In this document: one piece after another, positions 19,201-27,995 of the stretch
Numbering within the stretch: the first letter of the stretch is position 1
How the letters are laid out: each line of letters begins with the position of its first letter
Assembly: GCA_910584585.1 (NCBI GenBank)
Contig: CAJUBP010000002.1
Coordinates: 124,001 to 188,000, forward strand
Direction of reading: 5' to 3'
DNA length: 64,000 nt
Source: an uncultured Lachnospiraceae bacterium
Lineage (GTDB): Bacteria; Bacillota; Clostridia; Lachnospirales; Lachnospiraceae
Position numbers and translations under genes: made by a program
Notes under the pieces: model-generated
The model's input: only the letters and a program-made list of their open reading frames with translations
What the model was told of the DNA's origin: nothing
Database searches by the model: none

Positions 19201-20032
19201 ATTGACAATTGGAAGCAATACGCAAGAGGAAATCAGGAAAGCGAATATTTATTGGGTGGATCTGGGACTTACTTACGTGAATTCAGCAGTGGAAGCGGAT
19301 GAGCCTGTGCGTACAACAAATTTTTCAAATGTTGTGAAAACAATTACAGAAGAGAGCAGCAGTATGGTAGGGAAGAGATGGAAAATAGGTTTCTTCCCGG
19401 TTGCTCAGTCGCATAAGTTTGCTTACTCAAATCCGGAAGCGGTAGATCGTCCAATGAATTCTGGAGAGTTTATAAGTGTTTCGAATATCCCGATTGCGTA
19501 TAGCCAGGAAGGGGTTGGCGAGTGTGATGCGAATAGCAGTATGCCAGTTTTGTACTCAGAGCGGGTAGGAGTCACGTATTTAAATGGAAGAATTACATTG
19601 CCGTCAGACACAAGCAATGTCGTGTTCTCTTTCTATGACGAAGATGGAAATGAAGTAAGCCATAAAAATATTGGCGATAATGGCTCAAGTAATACTACAG
19701 TCGATACAGGTTTAAAGTATCAAATGAATTGGAGTCCAAGCGGTAAGCATTTAAAAGTTGAAACAGGGCAGACAAGTCTTAGGCAAGAGCAGGATACAGA
19801 GGTTTATGTTAGAGTTGTAGATGATTATGGTAATTCAATTTCTAATGTGGAAATAGAGTATGTAGTGAATGGATGCCATGGCAGCATTGGAACTCAAACG
19901 GGAATCACGGATGAAAATGGTACGGTAACCATTTCACTCCCAGCCCCGTATATGACAGGCGCTACTGATATTTCGGTTATCGGTGAGAAGGATAATGATT
20001 TACGAGGCAGTATTACAATAACTTATAATTAA
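16238..20032 (+). CDS. large secreted Big2/Big1 Ig-like repeat protein
   Basis: Exported 1264-residue adhesin-like protein. A signal peptide (about 1-34, ending near LQAAAKK) is followed by four Big2-type Ig-like domains in the first 400 residues, for example KSVASVNNKGIITAKKSGTA. A long central region of unknown fold follows, then two invasin/Big1-like modules near 870-980 and 1170-1264 with the typical GQTVTITAQVIDANG and ITDENGTVTISLPAP patterns. No LPXTG or membrane anchor is seen. The ribosome site is AGGGGGAAAG. It is paralogous to the protein at 37281 along almost its whole length. It ends shortly before a bidirectional terminator. Confidence 0.8.
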   Translation: MRMRKLWTRCAAFLLVLVVIFGNIAINPETLQAAAKKQVKTISLQIGSKKVTKKTVTMYSGESKKLKITVSPKNAKKKVAFKSSKKSVASVNNKGIITAKKSGTAQIKVTVTDKNGKKKTSFVKVKVKYVSLSLDKKTASLKVGQSLALKAKVSPKKSVKWKSSNRKVVSVSSKGSIKGLKEGTAKVTAYVGNKSVSCTVKVAGSAGDGDDSNHSTEVGVKEVYASLEGGDTVFVGHSKPIVTKIVPENATNKTLSYHSSNSAVAQVNSRGLILGISPGTATITVQASGNVSTEVNVKVVEVPVESVSIKPDEVKLTITGVVNLTAEIMPAEASNKLVNWSSDNMEIASVDANGKVTGRSEGTTEIKAQVAGSDRFGVCKVTVVDDPAIADGISMKVTNPYEDNAGNIYPNTVLFGRDMSLRVRLMKDNQPAGGTNVNLSMKSVHGNAEDCFEIRQANERTDGDGYANFYIGVKDSDLNAVCGKWQSFLVTARDSSSNKTAELAVRFATVQMDQIEVLSDIVPSRNASYADSGLYETVSTNGSKKIEYVTSQQVSSADKDHRVRMDAQPYLLLPATRETANSGEWHITFPNKDNTGVSGNYSIYNDDTNETTTTTVEEIPAGLNYLSVSFDKLSLSKYTALYMDLYNAETGDLMEHQERTAENNGLASVVSLGKQVDERSYLVISLVSQGQVEADAEGYSIREITGEWTSVSNEKATIVELEDAVKWELVSPKFSEPKELQNVREYVPDGMVTDSYTYKYRVPAFPWVGNAIIEATGPNNDGVKEYFAYPSVNMREGNGYANDNTLAPVRRASKAVYLGEDDVMRQVGKLSQEGNIAIVESMETGITVVKAMITVNGLEPDELNSQNGETLYSSIQWVPVPNSEILEVVPDYYALEGQTVTITAQVIDANGQDVAGQRIVTFQHNGGTISYGDQISNSGTDTTDYVTVSESTDGTTDKNGKITLKLKGINAGYIEGITATCADNFNVKLTIGSNTQEEIRKANIYWVDLGLTYVNSAVEADEPVRTTNFSNVVKTITEESSSMVGKRWKIGFFPVAQSHKFAYSNPEAVDRPMNSGEFISVSNIPIAYSQEGVGECDANSSMPVLYSERVGVTYLNGRITLPSDTSNVVFSFYDEDGNEVSHKNIGDNGSSNTTVDTGLKYQMNWSPSGKHLKVETGQTSLRQEQDTEVYVRVVDDYGNSISNVEIEYVVNGCHGSIGTQTGITDENGTVTISLPAPYMTGATDISVIGEKDNDLRGSITITYN

Positions 20033-20075
20033 AGGATTGAGATACGAATATCTCGGAATAGAAGCTAAAAATTTG

Positions 20076-20116
20076 AATCCCCTATGTGCTGCAATGTGAG
20101 CAGAACATAGGGGATT
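20076..20116. terminator. bidirectional terminator between convergent operons
   Basis: AATCCCCTATGT at 20076-20087 pairs exactly with ACATAGGGGATT at 20105-20116. It lies between the adhesin stop (20032, plus strand) and the last type VII cluster gene (20144, minus strand), with an A-rich left flank and a T-containing right flank. Confidence 0.85.
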
Positions 20117-20143
20117 TGATTGTCAGCAATTAGATTTTATCTG

Positions 20144-20443
20144 TCATATATGATTTCTGTTCCAATCTGCATTTTCTTCCAACATAGCGGCTATTTTCAA
20201 AGAAAGCTGCTCTAATTCGGCACTCATGTTTTCAACGGTCACTGACATAGCAGAAAAGTAATGTATAAGGCGATTTACTTGTTCGAGTAATTCATTATAA
20301 CATGAAATGTCTTCTGGGGCGGTGATCCGTTTTGCCATCTGCAGCTGTTCATAGATTGACTGAGAAATTCTTTCCTGTTCCCGAAGTTTGAAACTATGTT
20401 GAAACAATCGCATGGTGTTTGCGTAAAATCCATTGTCCAACAT
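20144..20443 (-). CDS. small helical protein, last gene of the type VII cluster
   Basis: 99 residues, almost all predicted helix with heptad-like spacing and no Cys cluster or signal peptide. I do not recognise a family. It lies four bases after the preceding gene's stop, so it is co-transcribed with the EssC operon. A chaperone for, or a partner of, the WXG100-like proteins is the natural guess; size and position fit, motifs do not decide. Confidence 0.6.
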   Translation of the reverse strand: MLDNGFYANTMRLFQHSFKLREQERISQSIYEQLQMAKRITAPEDISCYNELLEQVNRLIHYFSAMSVTVENMSAELEQLSLKIAAMLEENADWNRNHI

Positions 20444-20447
20444 AAGG

Positions 20448-20816
20448 CTAGTTCACCAAATCACCGACAATTTTTACTGTATCAAACGCAGTTTTTGCAG
20501 TTTGTACACTTTCTTCAAACAGCTGTGTAACATTTCCTGATAGTTCTTCTAAATTTTCCATCTGTTTTTGCAGCATTTGCCGGCTTTCTTTCAGTAACGC
20601 TATTTGGCCTTCAACAGCATTAATATTCTTTTGGACGGCATTTTGCATATTTTGGAGATTGCTGTCGCCATCACCTAATACATTGACGGCATCCTTTTTT
20701 AATGTTTGGTATTCTGCCAGAACCGAGTTTAATTCATTCATTTTGTTATCTAGCATTGCGATTTTCTGCATGTAATCTGCTGCTGAAACCTTTAATCTAA
20801 GCTGATCTGTTGCCAT
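20448..20816 (-). CDS. WXG100-like/coiled-coil type VII substrate candidate
   Basis: 122 residues forming two long helices with coiled-coil character around a central turn near GDGDSN, the helical hairpin shape of ESAT-6/WXG100 proteins, though a W-x-G motif is absent. AGGAGG lies just upstream of ATG. It is co-directional with EssC and closely spaced with its neighbours. It is likely secreted by, or part of, the type VII machine; this is inferred from size, fold and location. Confidence 0.65.
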   Translation of the reverse strand: MATDQLRLKVSAADYMQKIAMLDNKMNELNSVLAEYQTLKKDAVNVLGDGDSNLQNMQNAVQKNINAVEGQIALLKESRQMLQKQMENLEELSGNVTQLFEESVQTAKTAFDTVKIVGDLVN

Positions 20817-20843
20817 TTCTTATCCTCCTGTCTTTTCTTCTGC

Positions 20844-21164
20844 TTAACCAATTACGTTGCTTTGTGTATTGCCGACATCAGCCACTATTTCACCTATTTT
20901 TGCTAAAATGGAACTTATTAAATCATTTACAGTGCTAAGGATTTGGTTCATTCCGTCAAGGACTTTATTGACTCCAGCGATTACATTGCTGCTGTATTCT
21001 ACAACTTTGTCAAAAATTTGTCCTTCTGCTGTCTGTTTGAATTCTTCTAACACTTCCGCAGCTTCCCTTACTAATTTGTTGGCTTTTTCATTGAGTTCTT
21101 GCGCTCTTTTTTTCCAGGCCTCCACAGATGCCCGATCCTGAACATTGAATTGCATTCCAGCCAT
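20844..21164 (-). CDS. ESAT-6/WXG100-like small secreted protein candidate
   Basis: 106 residues from the ATG at 21164, chosen because AGGAGG precedes it. The N-terminal helix carries AWKKRAQELNEKANKL and a central EGQ turn leads to a second helix, as in ESAT-6-like proteins; the second helix is unusually hydrophobic (ILSTVNDLISSILAKIG). The canonical W-x-G is not intact. It probably dimerises with a neighbour and is exported through EssC. Confidence 0.65.
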   Translation of the reverse strand: MAGMQFNVQDRASVEAWKKRAQELNEKANKLVREAAEVLEEFKQTAEGQIFDKVVEYSSNVIAGVNKVLDGMNQILSTVNDLISSILAKIGEIVADVGNTQSNVIG

Positions 21165-21244
21165 AAGATAACCTCCTAAAAATTTTTTTATTTGAATTAC
21201 TTTCCGGGCGATTGCCAGAGAGTAAAACATTCGGAATATTTGCG

Positions 21245-21466
21245 TTATAATCCAAGCCGCTGCTTGTCTTGTAAGATAATTAAAGTGTTTTTGATTTCTT
21301 TTACTGTTTTAATGATTTCATCGGAGCCTTGTTGGTATTTTGTCAGAATCTCACCGTTAATACAATTGTGCATGTCATCCCTATCTGTTTCTATCAGCGA
21401 AAGCAACTTATTTGTATTGGCTAAGGCATCTTCCAATATTTTCAGTAATTCCGGATTCAAAATCAC
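21245..21466 (-). CDS. small helical type VII cluster protein
   Basis: 73 residues with a GTG start, predicted mainly helical with a central break near NGEIL. Unrecognised family. It lies between the YukD-like gene and the WXG100-like gene with gaps of 12 and 80 bases. It may be a short WXG100-like partner. No other clue to function. Confidence 0.55.
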   Translation of the reverse strand: MILNPELLKILEDALANTNKLLSLIETDRDDMHNCINGEILTKYQQGSDEIIKTVKEIKNTLIILQDKQRLGL

Positions 21467-21478
21467 ATCAGCCTTTCT

Positions 21479-21730
21479 TTAAAATAAGATTAATTGGGAA
21501 CCGTCCGCTATCCCATAGTCTTCCAGGGTTTTATCTGGGTGGAGCAGTATAGCAGGTTTTTTTAGAGTCAGCATCCCTAAGCTGGAATGCTGGTAGCGTT
21601 CATTCGAGAGTTCTGAAATACCTTCTCCCAGTAACTTTGTTACTTCTCTAATGGTCATTCCTGTAGGTATGGAAAGATCATATCGCTCCTGGATGGCAGG
21701 GACATACAGGTTAATTAATGTTCTTTTCAT
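21479..21730 (-). CDS. YukD/EsaB-like ubiquitin-fold protein
   Basis: 83 residues with the beta-grasp pattern of YukD/EsaB: an N-terminal strand (TLINLYVP), the segment TGMTIREVTKLL that begins the helix, and the closing DKTLEDYGIADGSQLILF typical of ubiquitin-like folds. In Firmicute type VII systems this protein is a cytoplasmic regulator or component of the machine. It lies between essC and the small helical genes. Ribosome site AAAGGG. Confidence 0.8.
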   Translation of the reverse strand: MKRTLINLYVPAIQERYDLSIPTGMTIREVTKLLGEGISELSNERYQHSSLGMLTLKKPAILLHPDKTLEDYGIADGSQLILF

Positions 21731-21799
21731 TTCTAAATACCCTTTCGTAAAAACTTCATGAGTATGTCTAAAAATTGGTCTCCATGTAGTATCACAATA

Positions 21800-24700
21800 C
21801 TAAATAATGCTTTCATCATCTGGATCCTCTGCAGATGTCTCTAACTGTCCGACGGGCATAATCATAGGATAAAAGTTTTCTCGATATTTCATCCAAAAAT
21901 AGTTGTGCTGCGAGTTTATGGCATCTATTTTAGAAATCTCATATGGAATGTTCTTCATTTGTATTTTATCATAATGCCCCCCAAATAGCATGAAAAATTC
22001 TTCCGCATTGTAAGAGTGGAATAAACGATAAGAGGCTAACCTCTCATCATCAGGGTAAAAGCCTGCAGCAAAATAAATATTATAGCCTCGCATTTGATTA
22101 AAATAAACGTCAAATAAGCCTTCTAATTCACTGTTGTTTGTGTTTTCTTCTTTACATGCCTTGCAGAAATCGCTAAAATTTTCAATTATAACCATAATTG
22201 GCGTAGTGTGCTCCCGGATATATTTTGCGGCTTTCAGAGAACGTTTCTTTTGTTCTAATGGAATTCCTTTCTGGATGCTGTATTCATCACGGTAAATGTT
22301 TCTTGCCCGTATTTCCTGCTGTATAATATTAGATAAATTTGTAATATCTTTTTTCGAACAGCTGAGCATTGTAAAATTTCCATGGAATCCAGAAAGCGCG
22401 CATGGTTCTGAATTAGTATCAAATACAGTTGCTATTGGTCGGTTTTCCGCATCAATAGTTTGCCGTTGAATAATGTATGTGTCCATACCGTTTTTTTCAG
22501 CGGAGAATAATAGATTTTGGAAAACCTTTGCAATGCCTTTAGGATTGCCAAAATACAGAGAAATACTGTGTAATTGCTGAAATGGCATGGATACAGTTTT
22601 CATATCGCTGAGAGAGTAACCTAAAGGAATACGTCCAGTTTCAAAATTTAAACAAAAGTGTTCATAAGTTTGTTCTAAATTAGCCATTGGCAGACATTTG
22701 GCCGGGGTGCAGTCCTTATATCGCTGTGCGAAATCAGAAAGCTTTTGTCGAAGTAATTCTGCGCGCTGCGGTTCTGGTTTGTCACAATCCAGCATAGCAG
22801 TATGATATTCTAAAGGCCGTTGTTCCTGTAAGCACATGCCTCTTCCGTTTATTGCGGCAGGTGTATAAGTGCAACGTACATTTGCGCCAAGAATATCATT
22901 GTATTCATAACGATCTTTTGCTTGCAGCGCAATACGGTAGTCCAGCTCCTGTTTCGATTTGGAACCAACCTCATTGTCATGGTTGCAAGACAAGATAATT
23001 CGGATTCCAAAACTGGTTCCTTCGCGCAGGTAATCCTGAAATAGTAAAAAGTATTTTTCTCCGTTGCGCAGACTTTGTATATTAGTGAAACCGTCAACAA
23101 TAAACAAGATTAATGGCAGAGCATTCAGCTGACGATATACATTGAAATCATAAGTTTCTGCTTCAGCAAACATTTTTTTTCTTTGGGCGATTATTTCTCG
23201 GATAAAAGTCAATAAGCGTCCGATATCCTCGTCATTTTCCTGGGTGAGATATGCTCCGCAATGGGGAGTTTGGGCATATCCACTTAATGCTCCATCAGAC
23301 AAATCAATGACATAATAGTTTACCTCGGATGGAGAATACCTGTAAATCAGAGAGTAGAGCATGGTGCGGAGAAACGTGCTTTTACCGCTGCCGGATGCTC
23401 CGACAAGTAACATATTATGAAAATCCAATAGTGGCAAAAATAGAGGAAATTGCTGTTGGTTTTCTGGATCATCCACTAGTCCGATTAAGGCAGAAATTGT
23501 ATTAGGCTCAGCTTTATTTGTATTTTTTATAAATGAGTCAAGTTCAAGTTCTTTTGGGAGCGGATTTTTCCATAAATTTTTTGGGTCAATATTTTCTTGT
23601 CTGGCTAAGTCAGATAAATACTGGGTGATTGCGACAACTTGTTTATGTTCTGCTTGCTTTTTTTTAATATTTGGTTTTATATCCAATATTGTTTGGCCTG
23701 CATTATCAAGAAAGCGTATTGTATTATCTTGTTCTGTGGGAGGTTCGTCTTGCGGAAAATAGTCGCCGCCGCACCATGCAGACTGTCCCAGAGCAAAATA
23801 TTCATTATAACCTACTTGTAAATAGAAACGTCCAGTATGTTTAAGTTCTGCCGCCTCCGGGCGTTTAAGCATTTCCATGCTATCACCCCGATCCTGAACG
23901 CGAAGGCAGACATGGAATTTTGCGTTGCTCCATATCTGTTCATCAACGACACCGCCTGGTTTCTGAGTTGCAAGAATTAGATGAATACCTAAACTTCGGC
24001 CGATGCGTGCAGCGCTTATCAGCTTATCCATAAATTCCTGTTGTTGTTTTTTTAATTCCGCAAATTCGTCTGCTATGATGATAAGATGCGGCATCGGTTC
24101 AGAGACTTTCTTATTTCGATAAAGCCTTTGATAATCGTAGATGTCTAATGTGCCTTCATTACATTGCTGCTTTGCTTCTTTAAATATCCGTTGCCTTCTA
24201 GTTAATTCGCTATTAATAGACATAAGTGATCTTTGAATGGAGCTTCCATCCAAATTTGTGATTGTACCAACTAAATGCGGCAGGTGTATTTGACGTTCTT
24301 TATCCTCAAAAGCGTCAGCTAAGCCGCCTCCCTTATAATCAATTAAAATAAAAGCCACTTCGTCCGGGCTGTAATTGATGGCCATAGAGAGAATATAAGT
24401 AATCAGGAATTCTGATTTACCGGAACCTGTCATTCCGGCGACTAAACCATGCGGTCCGTGTGCTTTTTGATGGAGATCTAATGTGAGCAATTTACCATTT
24501 GCTCCGACACCAATAACGGCAGAGAGAGAGTTCACTGGGTTATTATCGTTCCAGCGTTTCAGAGGATTAAGGTGCTCTACACGGCCGACTCCATACATTT
24601 CAAGAAAACTCAGCGTATCCGGTAAAGAGGATTCGGATTCAATTTTCAGCTTGATTTTCATCAAGGCGCGCATACTGCTATCAGCAATGTCTTTTTGGTA

Positions 24701-26548
24701 GGAATCTAAAGTAAAAGTTTGTTCATCATTTTCAGGATTTGTAAGATCGACTGTTTTTACTTCTGTGCGCAAATCAATAATTTTACTGCACTCTTTTGGG
24801 ATTCCATCAAAAGCTGCAAGGATAGATACGCCGCAATAGGATTCTTCTAATAATTCCTTAAATATTTCAACACAGTCAAATAATTTTTTATCTAAGGCTA
24901 TGACGACATAAGAGGGCATTTTTTTTAAGGCATTTTCCCGGTTTGATTCGTCATAGATATACTCTAATTCTTTGTTTAAATACTCACTGATTTGAAGTGC
25001 GTCAGCAGGGGTAGTGGCAAGAAAACGAATATTCCGGCTATTGTTCCAGTTGTGAGGCAGATATCGTATATATTGCGCAATAGCAACGTCCTCCTGATTT
25101 AAAATTAAAATTAGTTTGACTTCGTCATAACTGTGTGTAAGGACTATCTGCATCATTAGATTTTGGAGCAATTCTGCTTTTTGCTGCGGTGTTCCCAGAA
25201 TGCCGACGATATAGTCTTGCTGCAAAGATAACATAATTGGAACATTATTTAAAAAAACAGTTTCTTCTGCTAATGCGTACATTTCTTCAGTAAGCTGGTC
25301 AGATTCTAACTCAAATTTTCGTTCTGGAAAAGTTTTCTTAGCAATCATTGGAAAATCCCCGGTTCCAATCCGAATATTTAGAAAGTCATTGTCTGACTTT
25401 TGCTTTTCCCATAAATGTTTCTTTGTAAAAGCGAACTGTAAGGCGACAGAAAGCGGTGGATAAAAGTCGTTGAGCAAATACTCTTCCCTATCTTTTTCAT
25501 TCAGGATTTCCTGTTTTTTTCCCGACAGATATTTTCGATAGATAGCGGTACGTTTTTCTTCATATTCTTTCCGATCCCGTTCTGTAATGCCTTGGGTCAA
25601 CGCAGGAAATACTAAGGATGTTAGGGCCATTGCAAAATTGCCGCTTGCTAAGGCATGTCCTCCTATGACCATTGGGCTGCCCATGCGCAGCAAGAGAGGA
25701 ACTTTATTTGCATACAAAGGCATAGGGGGCATTTCAATATTGATAGAAGAAGCAGTGAGTTTTTTCTGCTTATGTGGTTGGCGATCGAATGGCTCAATAT
25801 GCGGGACATTAAACAAATGGTTTGTATAAATGAAATCATCATATTCCTTAATCTGATAAATGTCAGATGTGTTGATTTTGACACGGTCATTAGCGTTGTT
25901 GATCGCCAAAAATCCGGAGCCAATAAGAATATATAGTCCCATAATGAAAATGAAATCCCCGTTTGTCAATTTGTGTGGAATGCAAGGCTCCATCTTTTGA
26001 CCATTCAGGTAAGTGCCGTTTGTACTGTTATTATCAATAATATAAAAAGAGCCATCCTTCCATTGGAGCGATGCGTGGTTACCAGAAACCATTTGGTACG
26101 GGTAACAGATGTGATGATTCAATTCTCGGCCAATCGTATATACTGCTTGCTTTTTTAAAGAATAAAAAAGGAAACAATTATCTTCAGGTTTGCTTATTTC
26201 CACAAATAGCACATATTCTTGCCCTTTATCGTCATAAATGTTTGCGATCAGTTTATCGTAAAGCGCTTGTTTAGAAATGCGCTTTCCATCTGTTGTATGG
26301 AATGCGGCATTTTTTTCTGTATAAGCGAACCATTGATTGTCCTTTCCCTCAATGTAGATTGGTAAATCAAGATTCAGACCAGTATCTTTCTGAAATTGAT
26401 AACGCCCTTTAATAATATTGGGCAGCCATAAAGTGTGAATAATTCCGCATTGTTCTATTAAAATTGCTTTCATGTACGCAGTTATATTATCAGAAATTTT
26501 TGTTTTGTGAATTTTTTGTAAATTAGAATTTATTAAATTGTTGGACAT
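21800..26548 (-). CDS. essC: EssC/YukB-type FHA-FtsK/SpoIIIE ATPase of the type VII secretion system
   Basis: Central motor of type VII secretion, 1582 residues. An FHA domain at about 135-205 (YTIGRELN, SGNHASLQW, NNSTNGTYLNG) would bind phosphothreonine. Hydrophobic segments lie near 285-320. The first FtsK/SpoIIIE ATPase has Walker A GMTGSGKS near 705 and Walker B HLIIIADEF. The second has Walker A GASGSGKS near 1050 and Walker B LILFIVDG. A third C-terminal ATPase-like domain lacks a clear Walker A. EssC proteins usually carry two N-terminal FHA domains; only one is clear here, and residues 30-130 may be a degenerate first. EssB, EssA and EsaA are not found in the window, so the system is compact or its other parts are elsewhere. 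Ribosome site AGGGGAG. Confidence 0.93.
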   Translation of the reverse strand: MSNNLINSNLQKIHKTKISDNITAYMKAILIEQCGIIHTLWLPNIIKGRYQFQKDTGLNLDLPIYIEGKDNQWFAYTEKNAAFHTTDGKRISKQALYDKLIANIYDDKGQEYVLFVEISKPEDNCFLFYSLKKQAVYTIGRELNHHICYPYQMVSGNHASLQWKDGSFYIIDNNSTNGTYLNGQKMEPCIPHKLTNGDFIFIMGLYILIGSGFLAINNANDRVKINTSDIYQIKEYDDFIYTNHLFNVPHIEPFDRQPHKQKKLTASSINIEMPPMPLYANKVPLLLRMGSPMVIGGHALASGNFAMALTSLVFPALTQGITERDRKEYEEKRTAIYRKYLSGKKQEILNEKDREEYLLNDFYPPLSVALQFAFTKKHLWEKQKSDNDFLNIRIGTGDFPMIAKKTFPERKFELESDQLTEEMYALAEETVFLNNVPIMLSLQQDYIVGILGTPQQKAELLQNLMMQIVLTHSYDEVKLILILNQEDVAIAQYIRYLPHNWNNSRNIRFLATTPADALQISEYLNKELEYIYDESNRENALKKMPSYVVIALDKKLFDCVEIFKELLEESYCGVSILAAFDGIPKECSKIIDLRTEVKTVDLTNPENDEQTFTLDSYQKDIADSSMRALMKIKLKIESESSLPDTLSFLEMYGVGRVEHLNPLKRWNDNNPVNSLSAVIGVGANGKLLTLDLHQKAHGPHGLVAGMTGSGKSEFLITYILSMAINYSPDEVAFILIDYKGGGLADAFEDKERQIHLPHLVGTITNLDGSSIQRSLMSINSELTRRQRIFKEAKQQCNEGTLDIYDYQRLYRNKKVSEPMPHLIIIADEFAELKKQQQEFMDKLISAARIGRSLGIHLILATQKPGGVVDEQIWSNAKFHVCLRVQDRGDSMEMLKRPEAAELKHTGRFYLQVGYNEYFALGQSAWCGGDYFPQDEPPTEQDNTIRFLDNAGQTILDIKPNIKKKQAEHKQVVAITQYLSDLARQENIDPKNLWKNPLPKELELDSFIKNTNKAEPNTISALIGLVDDPENQQQFPLFLPLLDFHNMLLVGASGSGKSTFLRTMLYSLIYRYSPSEVNYYVIDLSDGALSGYAQTPHCGAYLTQENDEDIGRLLTFIREIIAQRKKMFAEAETYDFNVYRQLNALPLILFIVDGFTNIQSLRNGEKYFLLFQDYLREGTSFGIRIILSCNHDNEVGSKSKQELDYRIALQAKDRYEYNDILGANVRCTYTPAAINGRGMCLQEQRPLEYHTAMLDCDKPEPQRAELLRQKLSDFAQRYKDCTPAKCLPMANLEQTYEHFCLNFETGRIPLGYSLSDMKTVSMPFQQLHSISLYFGNPKGIAKVFQNLLFSAEKNGMDTYIIQRQTIDAENRPIATVFDTNSEPCALSGFHGNFTMLSCSKKDITNLSNIIQQEIRARNIYRDEYSIQKGIPLEQKKRSLKAAKYIREHTTPIMVIIENFSDFCKACKEENTNNSELEGLFDVYFNQMRGYNIYFAAGFYPDDERLASYRLFHSYNAEEFFMLFGGHYDKIQMKNIPYEISKIDAINSQHNYFWMKYRENFYPMIMPVGQLETSAEDPDDESII

Positions 26549-26656
26549 GATAGAATTCTCCCCTTTATTGTATCATTTGTTCACGATTACTTCCCCTTCA
26601 AATTTTAATGAAAAATGTTTTGAATAAAATTTTAGAGGATGTTGTTCTATTTAATA

Positions 26657-26752
26657 ATATCAAAGACAGAGGGAAATGCGTGAAATTACACGAAAGACGA
26701 TTTTTAGATTTTAATAAGTTACACTACCCTCTGTGATTATTATATCAAAGAC
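26657..26752. promoter_or_regulatory. 11-bp direct repeats and palindrome in the essC control region
   Basis: ATATCAAAGAC occurs at 26657-26667 and 26742-26752, the second copy overlapping the predicted essC promoter. ACAGAGGG at 26666-26673 and CCCTCTGT at 26727-26734 form an inverted pair. These are candidate operator sites; no regulator is assigned. Confidence 0.4.
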
Positions 26753-26766
26753 TTTCAAAAAATCAA
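26739..26766 (-). promoter_or_regulatory. promoter of the essC operon
   Basis: On the minus strand, TTGATT (26761-26766), a 16-base spacer and TATAAT (26739-26744). This leaves an untranslated leader of about 185 bases before the essC start. Confidence 0.6.
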
Positions 26767-26881
26767 GCTGAATTGAAAAAGTAAATTCCAGTGTGGGACT
26801 AAATTTAGGAAGAGAATCTAGCCCAATACTTAACGAAATGACATTTCTTCGCAAACACGTTATCGGACTTCGGCAGAAGTT

Positions 26882-27121
26882 TTGAAAGAGCGGATCTCCC
26901 AGTATGTAATTAAGCGGGAGGAATGCAGGAAAAGAAATCAGGAAAGCAGGAATGATTGTGCCAAATTTTGTGATATAAAAAATTGTGGAGAATATGGCTG
27001 TCCTCTTACGGAGGAGCTTATGAACCAGGTAAATGAATATGTTGCTAAAGAAATATCAGAATGGAAGCAAAGCAATGAAAAAGAGGCTGAAGCAATGAAA
27101 AAGGATACAGGTAAGGTTTAG
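26882..27121 (+). CDS. small Cys-containing hypothetical protein
   Basis: 79-residue open frame with a TTG start and no strong ribosome site. It has a Cys-rich centre (CAKFCDIKNCGEYGC) between charged helices. I do not recognise it. The even amino-acid composition looks protein-like, but the weak start means it could be the tail of a longer, broken gene. Confidence 0.35.
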   Translation: MKERISQYVIKREECRKRNQESRNDCAKFCDIKNCGEYGCPLTEELMNQVNEYVAKEISEWKQSNEKEAEAMKKDTGKV

Positions 27122-27304
27122 AAATAGAAGTTCTCTGGCATAGGAATTTAAGGATGTAAATCTGTCGCAAGATCTTGTGGTTACGTTGCGCAGTGTGGCA
27201 GAGCCGCCAGCCCAGTGTGGCGTGAGCCATCTGTTCAGACGGATTGATCCACTTTTATTTTAAAAGTTATTCATGTAATGATTTGTCCAAACCATATACC
27301 TCTC

Positions 27305-27658
27305 TTATGTAGACATTGTGTTCGGCGTCAATACTTGCGATATTGATTCGATAGCTGTCATAAGAGATACGTAGGAGGCTGTTACATAGATAGACGCAAG
27401 CTCATCCACCTGGGTATTCTCATTGTGATAATCATTAATATGGGCCAGCTTGAATCCCTCAAAATCTTCTGTCTGGGCGTCTTCTGGCAGTTCCAGAATG
27501 TTTAATACCTCTTGAAAAGTCGTTTCTTTATCCACAAACTGAGGGAGATTCACAGATTTTATTCCGTCGTTTTTGGACAAATAGGAAAGGGATACATTGG
27601 CGCAGCCCTTGTCATAGCTGGCGTAAAAGTCGAAAGATTCTGCGCTTTCGCTGCGCAA
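27305..27658 (-). CDS. hypothetical protein, possibly the frameshifted C-terminal part of the HTH gene
   Basis: 117 residues from a TTG; the open frame extends upstream to a stop near 27713, overlapping the end of the HTH gene in another frame. The composition (FYASYDKGCANVSLSYLS, LPEDAQTEDFEGFKLAHIND) is that of a normal cytoplasmic protein. There is no family match. With no ribosome site of its own and a frame overlap with the gene just before it, it may be the second half of one protein split by a frameshift near 27700. Confidence 0.45.
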   Translation of the reverse strand: MRSESAESFDFYASYDKGCANVSLSYLSKNDGIKSVNLPQFVDKETTFQEVLNILELPEDAQTEDFEGFKLAHINDYHNENTQVDELASIYVTASYVSLMTAIESISQVLTPNTMST

Positions 27659-27698
27659 ACCAACGGCGATTTTGCCGCCGGTTTGCGCAGGCTGAGCT

Positions 27699-27995
27699 TT
27701 ACATCGGATTTCTCATTTTTTCAGCGGAGAGTTCCTGAAGATGTTTAAGATCCAGCGGCGGGATATTCTGTACGGCGTTTGAGTCTGAAAATGCTTCCAA
27801 AATATCAGGACAACCGTAAATCTGGTTTAAAATCAAAAACAGATCGGCGTCTATAGAATCCGTACCGTTTTCATAACCACATAGTTGTTCCGGGGTTATC
27901 GCAATATGATAATCTTTTAGTTTTTCAATAACCTCTTCTACGGTGAATCCGCTTTTTTCTCTCAGTTCTTTTGAAATGCTTCCTGAAGTTTTCAT
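27699..27995 (-). CDS. XRE-like helix-turn-helix protein
   Basis: 98 residues from the ATG at 27995, which follows GAGAGG. The N-terminal half resembles a Cro/CI-type HTH: SKELREKSGFTVEEVIEKL, then TPEQLCGYENGTDSIDADL, with the helix-3 YENG pattern. It is probably a DNA-binding regulator. The product ends abruptly at MRNPM while another frame stays open into the next gene, so it may be truncated by a frameshift. Confidence 0.6.
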   Translation of the reverse strand: MKTSGSISKELREKSGFTVEEVIEKLKDYHIAITPEQLCGYENGTDSIDADLFLILNQIYGCPDILEAFSDSNAVQNIPPLDLKHLQELSAEKMRNPM

